Of a DNA stretch of 63,966 bases, positions 44,555 to 55,290 are shown piece by piece; the stretch's first letter is position 1, and every line of letters begins with the position of its first letter. The translations under genes were made by a program, and so were the position numbers. Source of the stretch: an uncultured Eubacteriales bacterium (GTDB lineage Bacteria; Bacillota; Clostridia; Peptostreptococcales; Anaerovoracaceae); assembly GCA_902795135.1 (NCBI GenBank), contig CADBJW010000007.1, positions 1-63,966 on the forward strand, written 5' to 3'. The notes beneath the pieces were generated by a model. That model was not told the DNA's origin and did not search any database. It saw nothing but the letters and a program-made list of their open reading frames with translations.

Positions 44555-45376
44555 CTATGCGATCACAAAGGCGATGTAGTAATAAACGATCGGCCCTGTG
44601 AACAAGACGCTGTCAAATCGGTCGAGGATCCCGCCATGACCCGGAATCAGGTTGCCATAGTCCTTGATGCCCATCTTTCTCTTGAAGACGGATGCCGTCA
44701 AATCGCCAAACATGGAAATGATGCTGCCGGCAAATCCGATGATCAGGCAGTGTACCAGGAGCGGTTTGCAAAAGATCAATCCGAACACACCGCACAGAAT
44801 CACACTTCCCAAAACGCCGCCAATGGCACCTTCCCAGGTTTTCTTCGGGCTGATTACAGGACACAGTTTGTGTTTGCCAAGGAAAACGCCTGAGAAATAA
44901 GCACAGATATCCGTTCCAAAGGCGGTAATTACGACGAGCCATACGAGGATCTTGGTTTCCGGAATCATTCCGATCAAACCGATATGATAGGAAAAGAATA
45001 CCGCATAGAAGATGCCCACGAGGGTCGCCATCCCGTCTTCCGGTTTGCGTTCTTCAATCTTAAACAGATACAAAAGGCACGCCAAGGTAACACCAAAGAA
45101 CCAGAGCATCAGCAAGGTTCCCGTGCCGCCCTTAAAAGCGGTGTCAATGGAATCCCCCGCCACATGATCTGCAATGCCGATTCCGTACAGGGCAACCGCA
45201 GCCACCACTGCAATTGGGAAGCAGGCGTGAATATCCATGGATTTGAAGCCTCTGTAAAATTCATAGACAGCCATGACTCCTATGAGGAAGCATCCTGCAT
45301 AGAGGACATATCCGCCAATTACTAATAATATTACTAACGGGAGCATAATAAGCCCCGATAATATTCTCGTTTTCAT
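44555..45376 (-). CDS. cdsA: Phosphatidate cytidylyltransferase
   Basis: This 273-residue membrane protein has about seven hydrophobic segments and the CDP-alcohol signature near the C-terminus: SVFKRKMGIKDYGNLIPGHG followed by GGILDRFDS. It makes CDP-diacylglycerol, precursor of all phospholipids, including the cardiolipin made by cls. The ATG at 45376 was preferred over a TTG four codons upstream because GGAG lies at a good distance. Confidence 0.96.
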   Translation of the reverse strand: MKTRILSGLIMLPLVILLVIGGYVLYAGCFLIGVMAVYEFYRGFKSMDIHACFPIAVVAAVALYGIGIADHVAGDSIDTAFKGGTGTLLMLWFFGVTLACLLYLFKIEERKPEDGMATLVGIFYAVFFSYHIGLIGMIPETKILVWLVVITAFGTDICAYFSGVFLGKHKLCPVISPKKTWEGAIGGVLGSVILCGVFGLIFCKPLLVHCLIIGFAGSIISMFGDLTASVFKRKMGIKDYGNLIPGHGGILDRFDSVLFTGPIVYYYIAFVIA

Positions 45377-45403
45377 TGATTTCTCCAATCTGTTTGCGAC
45401 CGG

Positions 45404-46132
45404 TTAACGGCCGCCAAATCTTCTGTCTCTGGACTGATACTCCGCGATGCACTTTTCATATTCCTGTGGTGTGAAATCCGGCCAAAGCACATCGGAAAAA
45501 ACAAACTCGCTGTAAGCGCCCTGCCAAAGGAGAAAATTGGACAGCCGTTCTTCACCGCTGGTCCGGATGATCAGCTCCGGATCTGGTGAGTTCGCATGCT
45601 CCTTTCCTGTCCAGAGGCCATCGCCAATCATTTCTTCGGTAATGTCCTCCGGCTGGAGTTCCCCGGCTTTGACCCGTCCTGCGATGCTCTCTACGCTCCT
45701 GCGGATCTCGTCTCTGCCTCCATAATTCAGGGCAATATTAAACTGAAGCCCCGTATCCGCTTTCGTACTGGCAAGGGTTCGTTCCAGAGCTTCTTTGGAA
45801 TCTGCGGGGATCATGCTGTAGTCCCCCAGCACTTTGACGCAGACATTATTGTCGATCAGTTCCTTAAGATCCCGGTTGACAAAAGTGACCAGCAGTTTGA
45901 ATATCCCGGACACTTCTTCCATGGAACGTTTCCAGTTTTCCGTCGAAAAGGCGTAGACGGTCAAATGTTCCACGCCCAGTTTGTCCGAATGGTCTACGAT
46001 CTTTTTCATGGCTTCCATACCTGCCCGATGTCCGGCCAGTCTTGGGACGCCATGCTGTTTTGCCCATCTTCCATTGCCATCCATAATAATCGCAATGTGT
46101 TTCGGGATTCTGTCTTTGTTTAATTCACTCAT
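45404..46132 (-). CDS. uppS: Isoprenyl (undecaprenyl) diphosphate synthase
   Basis: This 242-residue cis-prenyltransferase has IAIIMDGNGRWAK (catalytic Asp18), RLAGHRAGMEAMKKIV, FSTENWKRS and the C-terminal RTSGEERLSNFLLWQGAYSEF. It builds the C55 carrier lipid for cell-wall synthesis. Order frr-uppS-cdsA-dxr-rseP is standard. Confidence 0.96.
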   Translation of the reverse strand: MSELNKDRIPKHIAIIMDGNGRWAKQHGVPRLAGHRAGMEAMKKIVDHSDKLGVEHLTVYAFSTENWKRSMEEVSGIFKLLVTFVNRDLKELIDNNVCVKVLGDYSMIPADSKEALERTLASTKADTGLQFNIALNYGGRDEIRRSVESIAGRVKAGELQPEDITEEMIGDGLWTGKEHANSPDPELIIRTSGEERLSNFLLWQGAYSEFVFSDVLWPDFTPQEYEKCIAEYQSRDRRFGGR

Positions 46133-46155
46133 AATACCAAAAGAATGTTACTCTG

Positions 46156-46194
46156 CAAAAGTGTGTCAGGGGAACCTCCCTTGACACACTTGCA
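46156..46194. repeat. GTGTCA...TTGACAC hairpin between frr and uppS
   Basis: A long inverted repeat with arms AGTGTGTCA (46161-46169) and TTGACACACT (46182-46191), extended by GCAA/TTGC and GGGG/CCC, with the loop AACCT. It resembles the elements at 50353-50379, 50466-50515 and 60489-60515. It could act as a weak intergenic terminator or processing hairpin, but lacks a T run. Confidence 0.75.
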
Positions 46195-46215
46195 TCCTAG
46201 TAAACAATATACCGA

Positions 46216-46773
46216 TTAAACTTCCATGATTTCCTTTTCTTTTTCTGCAACGATTTCATCGATTTCCTTGATGGACTTGTCGGTAAGCTTCTGGATATCA
46301 TCGAGGGTTTCTTTTACGTCATCTTCTGTATAGTCCCCAGCCTTTTCCAGCTTCTTGACTTTATCGTTTGCGTCTCTTCTGAGATTTCTTACAGCAACCT
46401 TTGTGTCCTCACCCATTTTCTTGACGGTCTTGGTCAGTTCTTTTCTTCTTTCTTCCGTCACCTGAGGGATCTGCAGTCTGACGACCTTACCGTCATTGAT
46501 CGGGTTGATGCCGATGTTGGCGATGTTGATTGCCTTTTCGATTTCAGGAATGCTCTTTGGGTCAAACGGTGTGATCATCAATGTTCTTGGTTCCGGAACA
46601 CTGATGTTTGCCAACGCTTTGAGCGGAGTCGGTGTGCCGTAGTATTCCACCTGAACCTTATCTACCAGAGCGGCGTTAGCTCTACCGGCTCTAACGGTTG
46701 CCAGTTCTTCCTTCAGAAGGTTTTCACTCTTCTGGATTTTTTCTTCTAATGCTTCCATACTGAATTCACTCAT
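46216..46773 (-). CDS. frr: Ribosome recycling factor
   Basis: This 185-residue protein has the RRF pattern: LLKEELATVRAGRANAALVD, VEYYGTPTPLKALANISVPE, IANIGINPINDGKVVRLQIP and VRNLRRDANDKVKKLEK. It splits post-termination ribosomes with EF-G. GGAGG precedes the ATG. Confidence 0.97.
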   Translation of the reverse strand: MSEFSMEALEEKIQKSENLLKEELATVRAGRANAALVDKVQVEYYGTPTPLKALANISVPEPRTLMITPFDPKSIPEIEKAINIANIGINPINDGKVVRLQIPQVTEERRKELTKTVKKMGEDTKVAVRNLRRDANDKVKKLEKAGDYTEDDVKETLDDIQKLTDKSIKEIDEIVAEKEKEIMEV

Positions 46774-46811
46774 AGTATTACCTCCAGTTATTCTCCTACG
46801 CCCGAAAGCGC

Positions 46812-48368
<1,557 letters not shown>

Positions 48369-48388
<20 letters not shown>

Positions 48389-49658
48389 ATTTTCTCCCAT
48401 ATTTATCGATTTGGTGCATTAATATATTCAGATCTTCGATGCGCCTTGCCACGGTATAGGCGTTTTCTTCTTTGTACATGAAGATCGCATCCAGCGTCTT
48501 TTCCAGTTCCAGATATGTAGCTTTCAGCTCATCTCTGTATTGGGTCGCAGTCAGCAGTTCAGCAGCATCGTCCCGGTCCACATAATAGAAATACTCGATG
48601 CCGAACAGTTCCCGGACCTTGGCTGAGAGCAGCAGCTTTTCTTCGTTGAGCTTCGCCCGCAGGAAGGTAGGCGTTCCGTCCTCCGGGGCTGGCAGCTGTT
48701 CTTGTTTTTGCTCCAGGAATGTATGTATTTCTTTGAACCGGCTGTGAAATACGTTTGGTGCCATTTTAAGCACTTCCCGGTAAGACCGGATCTGCGCTTT
48801 TGTATTCTTTAATATTTCGATCATCTTGTGGCTGACGGACTGATTCATAATTTCTGCCGCACGGTACAGCAGATCCTCCCGGATGACTTCCGTCAGTTTT
48901 TCGATGCCGGTTCCCTTTTTCGCGCTGATCGGAATCAATTTCACGGCTTCTGCCTCTTCGCTTCCCGGCTCCAGTTCCAGAATCCCACAGATCAGAGTGT
49001 TGCAATAAGCCAGAAACTGTTCCAACTCCTCCTCGTCAATCGTATCGATTTTGTTGACTGCGAAATAGAACTTGCCAGCAAACTGTTTCACTTTCTTCAG
49101 AAAGTCGATTTCGATCTGATTGATGGGACTGTCCACGGAAAGCATAAAAATCACGCCGTCGCTTTCACGAGCGAATTCATAGGCGGATTTGGAATTGTTC
49201 TCGTGAACGGAACCGACACCCGGCGTATCCACCAACACGAGTCCGTCTTTCAAAAACTCTGATTCCGTGTGGAGTTCGACCTCCGCAACGCCCCGTATAT
49301 TATCCGGGTTTTCCTGTTCGCTGATGTACTCATGGAGTTCGCCAGCCGGAACTTCTTCCCTAAGGCCGTTCTGGAAATAGACCGTCGAACGGTCCGGTCC
49401 ATAGGTGATCCTTGTGACGGCCGATGTAATTGGCACGATGCCAACGGGCAGATATTTGTTTCCCAAAATGCTGTTTACCATACTGGTTTTGCCCCGTTTG
49501 AACTGGCCGATGACCGCGATGGTCACTTCCTGACGTTCCAGCTTTTGCACCAGAGTCCCAATTTGGTTTGCCTGAAGTCTGCAGAGTTCGTATTGTTCGA
49601 ATAACTGCTGTACGCTTTTGGTTGTCTTTTGAATTTGTGTCGTTGTTTGTGTGTTCAT
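48369..49658 (-). CDS. Dynamin-family GTPase
   Basis: This 429-residue protein has a dynamin-type GTPase domain: G1 VIGQFKRGKTSM (49-60), a threonine in IVPITSAVT (G2), DTPGVGSVHENN (G3) and NKIDT (G4). The C-terminal half is helical, with leucine- and glutamate-rich stretches. Bacterial dynamin-like proteins remodel or repair membranes. It is shorter than classic BDLPs and has no obvious membrane-spanning paddle. It is followed by larB with a 20-bp overlap, so they are co-transcribed. Confidence 0.85.
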
Positions 49659-49678
49659 AGCGTCTGTTGTGTCACGTT

Positions 49679-50272
49679 CTATCGATAGATTCCTGTCTCG
49701 CTGACTACATAATCCGGCTTTTTGTCGTGGGCTTCCGCCGGCAGTTCATCGACGATCTGCAGGTCAAAGCAAAGGGCTATGGTCTTGCACTGTGGATTTT
49801 CATCCAGAAACTTATCGTAGTATCCCCCACCATAACCGATCCGGTCTCTCCACGGCGTGAATACGGCTCCCGGCATGATGATGACCGTCTTATCGTTTGG
49901 TTCCAGAAACACGTCGGATGTGGATTCCCGAATGTCATAGGCACCGGTTTCAATGCAGTCTTCTCCGGTGTAAGCGTTAAAGCGCATTTCCCCCGCCTGG
50001 CCTTTATCGTCCGCAGATGCTTTGACGGTTTTCGTAATCACCTTCGGGATCCAAACGTTTTTGCCATCTGCCTTGGCTGCATCTGCCAAAAGCATGGCAT
50101 CGACTTCGTTATTGATTGGCATGTAAAGGCACACGTTTTCGGCCTCTTCATAGGCATCGATGTTCAGCACCTTCCTGCAGATTACCTGAGATGCCAGAGC
50201 TACCGTCTCTTCGTCCAGTGCCCTCCGCTGCCGGAGTATCTCTTTTCTGATTTCTTTCTTCGTCCGTTCCAT
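49679..50272 (-). CDS. 5-formyltetrahydrofolate cyclo-ligase
   Basis: This 197-residue protein starts MERTKKEIRKEILRQRRALD and has the family's MPGAVFTPWRDRIGYGGGYYDKFL, with the ATP-binding glycine-rich loop. It converts 5-formyl-THF to 5,10-methenyl-THF, recycling folate. The start at 50272 was preferred because AAAGGA lies upstream and the family begins there; a longer frame adds 14 residues. It heads the unit with the dynamin-like gene and larB. Confidence 0.93.
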   Translation of the reverse strand: MERTKKEIRKEILRQRRALDEETVALASQVICRKVLNIDAYEEAENVCLYMPINNEVDAMLLADAAKADGKNVWIPKVITKTVKASADDKGQAGEMRFNAYTGEDCIETGAYDIRESTSDVFLEPNDKTVIIMPGAVFTPWRDRIGYGGGYYDKFLDENPQCKTIALCFDLQIVDELPAEAHDKKPDYVVSETGIYR

Positions 50273-50312
50273 TGTGTCAGTCCTTTCCCTTGTATACCAT
50301 CTCGCTCCGTTC

Positions 50313-50341
50313 ATTATGCCATAATCTCCAAATCAGAACAA
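50313..50341 (-). promoter_or_regulatory. Promoter of the formyl-THF cyclo-ligase/dynamin/larB unit
   Basis: TTGTTC (50336-50341), 17 nt, CATAAT (50313-50318) preceded by TGG on the minus strand, about 40 bp before the start codon at 50272. Confidence 0.5.
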
Positions 50342-50352
50342 TCATTTTAGAT

Positions 50353-50379
50353 GTGTCAAAGAAACCCTCCGATTGACAC
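50353..50379. repeat. GTGTCAA...TTGACAC hairpin
   Basis: GTGTCAA (50353-50359) and TTGACAC (50373-50379) are exact inverted repeats around AGAAACCCTCCGA. Its interior resembles a degraded AGAACCGTCCC core seen in the elements at 50466 and 60489. Confidence 0.7.
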
Positions 50380-50383
50380 CGAC

Positions 50384-50435
50384 AAAAAAACTCCATCGAC
50401 TGTTTGGGGAACAAAGCCCGCCTTTCGATGGAGTT
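50384..50435 (-). terminator. Terminator of the putP gene
   Basis: On the minus strand AACTCCATCGA (50425-50435) pairs perfectly with TCGATGGAGTT (50389-50399), a long loop between, followed by further T (50384-50388). It lies 83 bp after the putP stop codon. Confidence 0.8.
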
Positions 50436-50465
50436 CTATGCTCTGTGAGTAGATTGTCGTCAAAA

Positions 50466-50515
50466 GGTGTCCAAAAGAACCGTTTCTTTTGGGACCCTTT
50501 GGCACATTACTGGCA
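50466..50515. repeat. Third hairpin of the GTGTC(AA)...CCGT...GGCAC family
   Basis: CCAAAAGAA (50471-50479) and TTCTTTTGG (50484-50492) form a perfect hairpin inside GGTGT...GGCAC. Two copies of TGGCACATTA (50500-50509 region and 50511-50520) follow directly, the last touching the putP stop codon. Confidence 0.65.
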
Positions 50516-50517
50516 CA

Positions 50518-52032
50518 TTATTCGTCGTTTTGGCCTTCGGCAATGGCGTTGTCAAAGATGTCCGTAACTTCCTTGCCTGGGGCCGGAGCCAGCTTCGTTA
50601 CGATTATGGCCGCAATACCGCCGGCAACAAAGCCTGGCAGAATTTCATAAACGCCTGTACCGGAGCAGCAAAGCAGCCAGATGATATCTACGGCTGCGCC
50701 AACGATAACGCCGGTGCATGCTCCAGCGTAGTTGAATCTCCGCCAGAACAGGGACAACAGGATGACTGGTCCAAAGGCCGCGCCAAAGAGACCCCAGGCA
50801 TTTTCAACCAGGTTCATGATGGCCTGGGCACCAGAGCCTTTGGAGGAAGCAATCAGATAAGCGATGATCGCGATAATCACTACTGCGATTCGACCTACCA
50901 TCAGAACTTCCTTCGCGGTTGCGTTCGGACGAACGATTGGCTGATACATGTCTGCCGTAAAGGAACTGGATGCTACCAGCAGCTGTGAATCCGCTGTGGA
51001 AACCGATGCAGCCATAATGGCAGCCAGCAGGAATCCTGAAATGATTGGCGGGAAGAAACGACGCGCCATTACGATGAAGACGGTCTTCTGTGCGCCAACG
51101 GTCAGCAGTTCTTCGCCAACAATCATACGAGCCTGGTAAGCCATCAGGCAAGCTGCGCCGATGGAAAGTACGACCCAAACGATGGCAATGACCGATGACT
51201 TCTTTACCATGGAAGGTTTTTCGATGGACATAAAACGTACCAGAATGTGCGGCATACCGAAGTAGCCAAGGCCCCATGCGAGACCGGAAACTACATCCTG
51301 CCAGCTGGAGCTGAATAATCCAGCACCAAAATCACACACAACCGTATCCCCGGATGCGGCGTCCGTATATTCATAGACCTCTGTCAACAGACCTGTATCC
51401 AGTGTCTGCGTGCTGTAAACGATGATAGGAATGGCCAGCAGCGCAATCAGCATCAGCAGTCCCTGGAAGAAGTCTGTCCAGCAAACTGCCTTGAACCCGC
51501 CAAGGAATGTATATCCGATGATGACCAGCGCAAAGATCGTCATGGCAACACGTTCGTTAACGCCTGGGAACAGCATGGTCAAAACCGATGTTCCTGCAAC
51601 GAATGCAGAGGATACGTAAATCGTAAACGCAATTAAGAAAATCAGCGCGCATACAATCTGCAGAATCGGGCTGTTGCTTGCGAACCGGTTGGTCAGATAC
51701 TGCGGTAACGTAATCGAATCGTTGGCCGCTTTGGAAAACTCTCTCAGTCTTTTTGCGCAAAAAATCCAGTTTGCGGCGGTTCCGAGAGCCAGACCGATGC
51801 CAATCCAGATCTGTCCGAACCCAAAGGCCAAAATGGAACCAGGAAGTCCCATCAAAAGCCATGCTGACATGTCAGACGCCTGTGCGGACATGGCTGTGAC
51901 CCATGGACCCATGGATCTGCCGCCCAGGAAGTAGTCCTTACTGTCGCGGTTGCTTCCATTAAAGAAGAACACCAAAGCGACTCCGAACAGAACCACGAAA
52001 TACAAAATAAATACGATAATTTCAAAATTCAT
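50518..52032 (-). CDS. putP: Sodium/proline symporter (PutP type)
   Basis: This 504-residue SSS transporter closely follows the PutP pattern: SKDYFLGGRSMGPWVTAMSA, ASDMSAWLLMGLPG, LREFSKAANDSITLPQYLTN, YTFLGGFKAVCWTDFFQGLLM and SVSTADSQLLVASSSFT. PutP imports proline with sodium. The start at 52032 was chosen because GAGGAG lies upstream and the first helix begins at once. It has its own terminator, and its promoter region is shared with the divergent TetR gene. Confidence 0.92.
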   Translation of the reverse strand: MNFEIIVFILYFVVLFGVALVFFFNGSNRDSKDYFLGGRSMGPWVTAMSAQASDMSAWLLMGLPGSILAFGFGQIWIGIGLALGTAANWIFCAKRLREFSKAANDSITLPQYLTNRFASNSPILQIVCALIFLIAFTIYVSSAFVAGTSVLTMLFPGVNERVAMTIFALVIIGYTFLGGFKAVCWTDFFQGLLMLIALLAIPIIVYSTQTLDTGLLTEVYEYTDAASGDTVVCDFGAGLFSSSWQDVVSGLAWGLGYFGMPHILVRFMSIEKPSMVKKSSVIAIVWVVLSIGAACLMAYQARMIVGEELLTVGAQKTVFIVMARRFFPPIISGFLLAAIMAASVSTADSQLLVASSSFTADMYQPIVRPNATAKEVLMVGRIAVVIIAIIAYLIASSKGSGAQAIMNLVENAWGLFGAAFGPVILLSLFWRRFNYAGACTGVIVGAAVDIIWLLCCSGTGVYEILPGFVAGGIAAIIVTKLAPAPGKEVTDIFDNAIAEGQNDE

Positions 52033-52066
52033 AAAACACTTCTCCTCTTCGTGAAAAACTATGCTC

Positions 52067-52072
52067 ATTGTA
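52067..52072 (-). promoter_or_regulatory. Extended -10 box of putP
   Basis: TACAAT preceded by TGT on the minus strand, 34 bp before the putP start codon; no good -35 box. The remaining intergenic DNA (52073-52214) is very AT-rich and holds a direct repeat TAGAATA twice, but no clear palindromic operator. Confidence 0.45.
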
Positions 52073-52214
52073 ACACCGAATATAGTGGAATGAAATATGA
52101 ACTAAATAATAGAATAAATATATAGAATATCGTAGAAATCATTGAAATTTAAGCATTTATAATATAGACTAAAATATATAATAATCATAAAAGAATACAG
52201 GAGCAAAGGGATTT

Positions 52215-52799
52215 ATGAAAAAAACAGGAAGAAACCAAACAAAAAGCCGCATCGTATCAGCGGCCTGGCAGCTGTTTTATCGATATGGCTACGATAATAC
52301 AACCATCGATGACATTGTCGAAGCGTCCAACACATCCAAAGGATCGTTCTACCATTACTTTGAATCAAAAGACGCTCTGATGGGGTCTCTGTCCTATCTG
52401 TTTGACGAGAAATATGAAGAACTGACAGAATCACTGGATCCACAACTGGATCCGATCCAAAAGCTGATTCAGATGAATCAGGAATTGTTTCTGATGATCG
52501 AAAACACCGTATCGGTCACCCTGCTATCACAACTATTTTCGACCCAGCTCGTAACAAAAGGAGAAAAGCACCTACTCGAACCGGACCGGACTTATTACCG
52601 GCTACTGCGGCAAATCGCCATCGAGGGGCAGGAACAAAAACTGTTCCGGGAAGATCTGTCCGTCAATGATATTATGCGGGCCTATGCTATGTTTGAGCGC
52701 GGCATGATGTACGACTGGTGTCTGGCAGGTGGGAATTATTCACTGACACAGTATTCCCAGCAGATACTGCCTTTGTACCTGCAGGGACTGTGTCAGTGA
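52215..52799 (+). CDS. TetR/AcrR family transcriptional regulator
   Basis: This 194-residue regulator has the N-terminal TetR helix-turn-helix: SRIVSAAWQLFYRYGYDNTT, then IDDIVEASNTSKGSFYHYFE (about residues 30-50). The C-terminal ligand domain is not informative. GGAG precedes the ATG. It lies divergent from putP and its end is 6 bp from the end of the convergent aminotransferase gene, the last gene of the catabolic operon. Either could be its target; none is shown. Confidence 0.92.
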   Translation: MKKTGRNQTKSRIVSAAWQLFYRYGYDNTTIDDIVEASNTSKGSFYHYFESKDALMGSLSYLFDEKYEELTESLDPQLDPIQKLIQMNQELFLMIENTVSVTLLSQLFSTQLVTKGEKHLLEPDRTYYRLLRQIAIEGQEQKLFREDLSVNDIMRAYAMFERGMMYDWCLAGGNYSLTQYSQQILPLYLQGLCQ

Positions 52800-52805
52800 T
52801 TCGTT

Positions 52806-53966
52806 TTACTGATTCATAACACGCTCGATCCGGTCAAAGGCCTCTTTGAGCGTATCCACGTTAACGGTACATGCAATGCGGACGTACCCTTCCCCACAAT
52901 CTCCAAAAGCATTGCCCGGAAGGGTCAGTACGTGGGCTTCCCGAAGGATCATATCCGCCGCTTCCACACTGGAAAGTCCTGTTTCTTTAATGTTGATAAA
53001 CAGATAAAAACTTCCCTTTGGCGGATTGATCACACTGATTTTTGGAATCTTTGTAATGCGGTCTGCCGCATAGAACATTCTCTTTCTATATTCTTCGATC
53101 ATAGCCGGCTGCACTTCATCTCTATGATGCAGGGCATAAATCGCCGCTCTCTGTGAAATGGATGGCGCGGTAAATACAACATTCTCGTTGATCTGCTGCA
53201 CGATCTTGATGATATAGTCCGGCGCGATAATGTTCCCGACTCTCCAGCCGGTCATGGTAAAGTTCTTTGAGAAAGAATTGATGATGATCGTTCTTTCCTG
53301 CATGCCCGGCAAAGACGCAAACGGAACAAACGGGTTCTGATAACTGAAGGCCGTATAAATATCATCGGAAACCACGATCAGGTCATACTTTTCCGCAATT
53401 TGGGCGATCTTTTCCATCGTTTCCACGGTCAAACAGTTTCCGGTCGGGTTACTTGGAGAGTTGATGATCAAAGCCTTTGTGCGTTCTGTAATCAGGCTTT
53501 CCAAACGCTCGATATTGATCTGAAAATCCTCTTCCTCATAAGTTGGCAGCTCGATCGGAATGCCCCGTGCCAGTTCGACCTGCTGCGGATACGGGGTAAA
53601 GAACGGCGCCTGCAAAATGACCTCATCCCCATCGTCCAAAATCGCCTCTAATACCAGATACATGGCCAGGCAGCCGGAAGCCGCAACAAAGATTTCCTCG
53701 TCTTTGATGTCCATGTTGTACTCTTCTTTATAGAAATCGATGATCGCCTGACGAAGCTCCGGATCTCCACGAAAATCCGTATATTTCGTATGTCCTGCCC
53801 GAGCATCTGCAAAAGCTGCGTCAATGATGTCCGAGTGGGTTGTCAGGTCCGGATCTCCCAAACTCAAATCGATAACGTCATCAAAGGATTTGGCGAGAAC
53901 ATCGGACTGTCCCATAGCTGTGCTTTGGTCTTTCCAATAACGCTTTGCAATAAACTTATGTTTCAT
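52806..53966 (-). CDS. Class I/II pyridoxal-phosphate aminotransferase
   Basis: This 386-residue enzyme shows the fold-type I pattern: YTDFRGDPELRQAI, SPSNPTGNCLT (171-181), VVSDDIYTAFSY, the PLP-binding lysine in SFSKNFTMTGWRVG (K234) and the C-terminal YVRIACTVN (substrate carboxylate arginine). It moves an amino group between an amino acid and a 2-oxoacid; aspartate- or aromatic-type substrates are possible. It is the last gene of the catabolic operon and would supply the oxoacid for the oxidoreductase. GGAGG precedes the ATG. Confidence 0.92.
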   Translation of the reverse strand: MKHKFIAKRYWKDQSTAMGQSDVLAKSFDDVIDLSLGDPDLTTHSDIIDAAFADARAGHTKYTDFRGDPELRQAIIDFYKEEYNMDIKDEEIFVAASGCLAMYLVLEAILDDGDEVILQAPFFTPYPQQVELARGIPIELPTYEEEDFQINIERLESLITERTKALIINSPSNPTGNCLTVETMEKIAQIAEKYDLIVVSDDIYTAFSYQNPFVPFASLPGMQERTIIINSFSKNFTMTGWRVGNIIAPDYIIKIVQQINENVVFTAPSISQRAAIYALHHRDEVQPAMIEEYRKRMFYAADRITKIPKISVINPPKGSFYLFINIKETGLSSVEAADMILREAHVLTLPGNAFGDCGEGYVRIACTVNVDTLKEAFDRIERVMNQ

Positions 53967-53995
53967 AGTACTTTAACCTCCTGAGTACTTTAACC
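53967..53995. repeat. 12-bp direct repeat at the aminotransferase ribosome site
   Basis: AGTACTTTAACC occurs at 53967-53978 and 53984-53995, a 17-bp period. As mRNA this places the sequence AGGTTAAAGTACT twice before the ATG, so the ribosome binding region seems to have been duplicated in tandem. AGTACT is itself palindromic. Confidence 0.7.
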
Positions 53996-54006
53996 TTCCA
54001 ATCATT

Positions 54007-55251
54007 TTAGCGGACCGAACCCGCATCCTTCAGTGCCTGAATCTGCTCCGGCGTATATCCCATGGATTCCAAAATCTCATCCGTATTTTCGCCGATTGGC
54101 CCCGTCGGTTTATAATCTCTCCTGCCGTAATTGCTGAAAGAAATCGGCGGTGCCGGCATCATAACGGTGGTGTGGTTTTCGTCTGGATATTCCACCGGAA
54201 CCATGTATCCGTTTTCGATGGCCTGCGGGTCACTGCTGACTTCATGCTGCTCCTTGAGAATCTCACAGGCGCAGTTGTTGGCGCTAAGATAATCCCGCCA
54301 TTCCTGTGCCGTTTTAGTCAGGAAGATTTCATTGCACTTTGAAATGACCTCTACGATTTTATCGTTTTCCTGCATAATCGCGATGCTGGCAAAATCCGGA
54401 TCTGTTGCATATTCCGGAATTCCAAAGAGTCCATACCACTTTTCCCGGTCCATTTCGTATTCATTACAATATACGCCGATCCAGCGGCCGTCCTTGCACT
54501 GGTAGGTCTGGTTAAACGGATCGGTTGGCCGCAGCGGATCCGGGTTCATATGCTTGTGATCAAACTGGGTCTGGACAACGCCAATGGCATTGCACCAGAT
54601 CCCACTGGCAAACAGCGAAATGTTGACCTTCGTACCTATCCCGGTTTTCTCTCTGCCATAGAGGGCCATGAGGATTCCCGAAAGGAAGGAACTGCTGGTT
54701 ACCATATCCCCAAAAGCATAGGTCGGCAGGAATGGGAAGGATCCCTTTGTCTGCCAGTCTCCCAGGGGACCAGAACGAAGCCAAAAGGCACTGATGTCAA
54801 AACCAGGATCATTGGCTGACGGGCCTTTGTCCCCATATCCCTTAAAATGGGCATAGATCAGTGATGGATTCGACTCCTTGAGCGTCTCATAGTCCAACCC
54901 GTTCCGAACCAGTGATTTCTCACGCACATTGGTGATAAAGATATCCGCATCATTGATCAGATCCAAAAGGATCTTTTTCCCTTCTTCCGTCTTGTAATTC
55001 AGTGCGATGAATTTTTTGTTGCTGTTGTGAATGGTAAACAGCGGGTTGAGATCATCGTCATAAGGGGTAAACTCGTGAGAGCCTCCCACACGCATCACGT
55101 CTCCGTCCAGCCCTTCCACCTTGATGACTTCTGCACCGTAGGCGCACAGCATTCGTGCCGTAGTTGGCGCAGCAACGACGGTGCTCATCTCCACAACTTT
55201 CACTCCCGCCAGAGGGAGTGTGTTCTGGTTGTTATTCGTATTTGTTTCCAT
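54007..55251 (-). CDS. Family III CoA-transferase (CaiB/BaiF type)
   Basis: This 414-residue protein has family III features: LAGVKVVEMSTVVAAPTTAR, GAEVIKVEGLDGDVMR, FIALNYKTEEGKKI, DADIFITNVREKSL and a catalytic-region aspartate in DPGFDISAFW. Members move CoA between carboxylic acids, for example in carnitine, oxalate or aromatic acid metabolism. Next to the oxidoreductase it would release the acid from its acyl-CoA or activate a substrate. An ATG at 55251 is used; a TTG six codons upstream is the alternative start. Confidence 0.92.
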   Translation of the reverse strand: METNTNNNQNTLPLAGVKVVEMSTVVAAPTTARMLCAYGAEVIKVEGLDGDVMRVGGSHEFTPYDDDLNPLFTIHNSNKKFIALNYKTEEGKKILLDLINDADIFITNVREKSLVRNGLDYETLKESNPSLIYAHFKGYGDKGPSANDPGFDISAFWLRSGPLGDWQTKGSFPFLPTYAFGDMVTSSSFLSGILMALYGREKTGIGTKVNISLFASGIWCNAIGVVQTQFDHKHMNPDPLRPTDPFNQTYQCKDGRWIGVYCNEYEMDREKWYGLFGIPEYATDPDFASIAIMQENDKIVEVISKCNEIFLTKTAQEWRDYLSANNCACEILKEQHEVSSDPQAIENGYMVPVEYPDENHTTVMMPAPPISFSNYGRRDYKPTGPIGENTDEILESMGYTPEQIQALKDAGSVR

Positions 55252-55290
55252 TGATATTGTCTTCTCCAATCTGAAAGAATGCTTGTCGCT

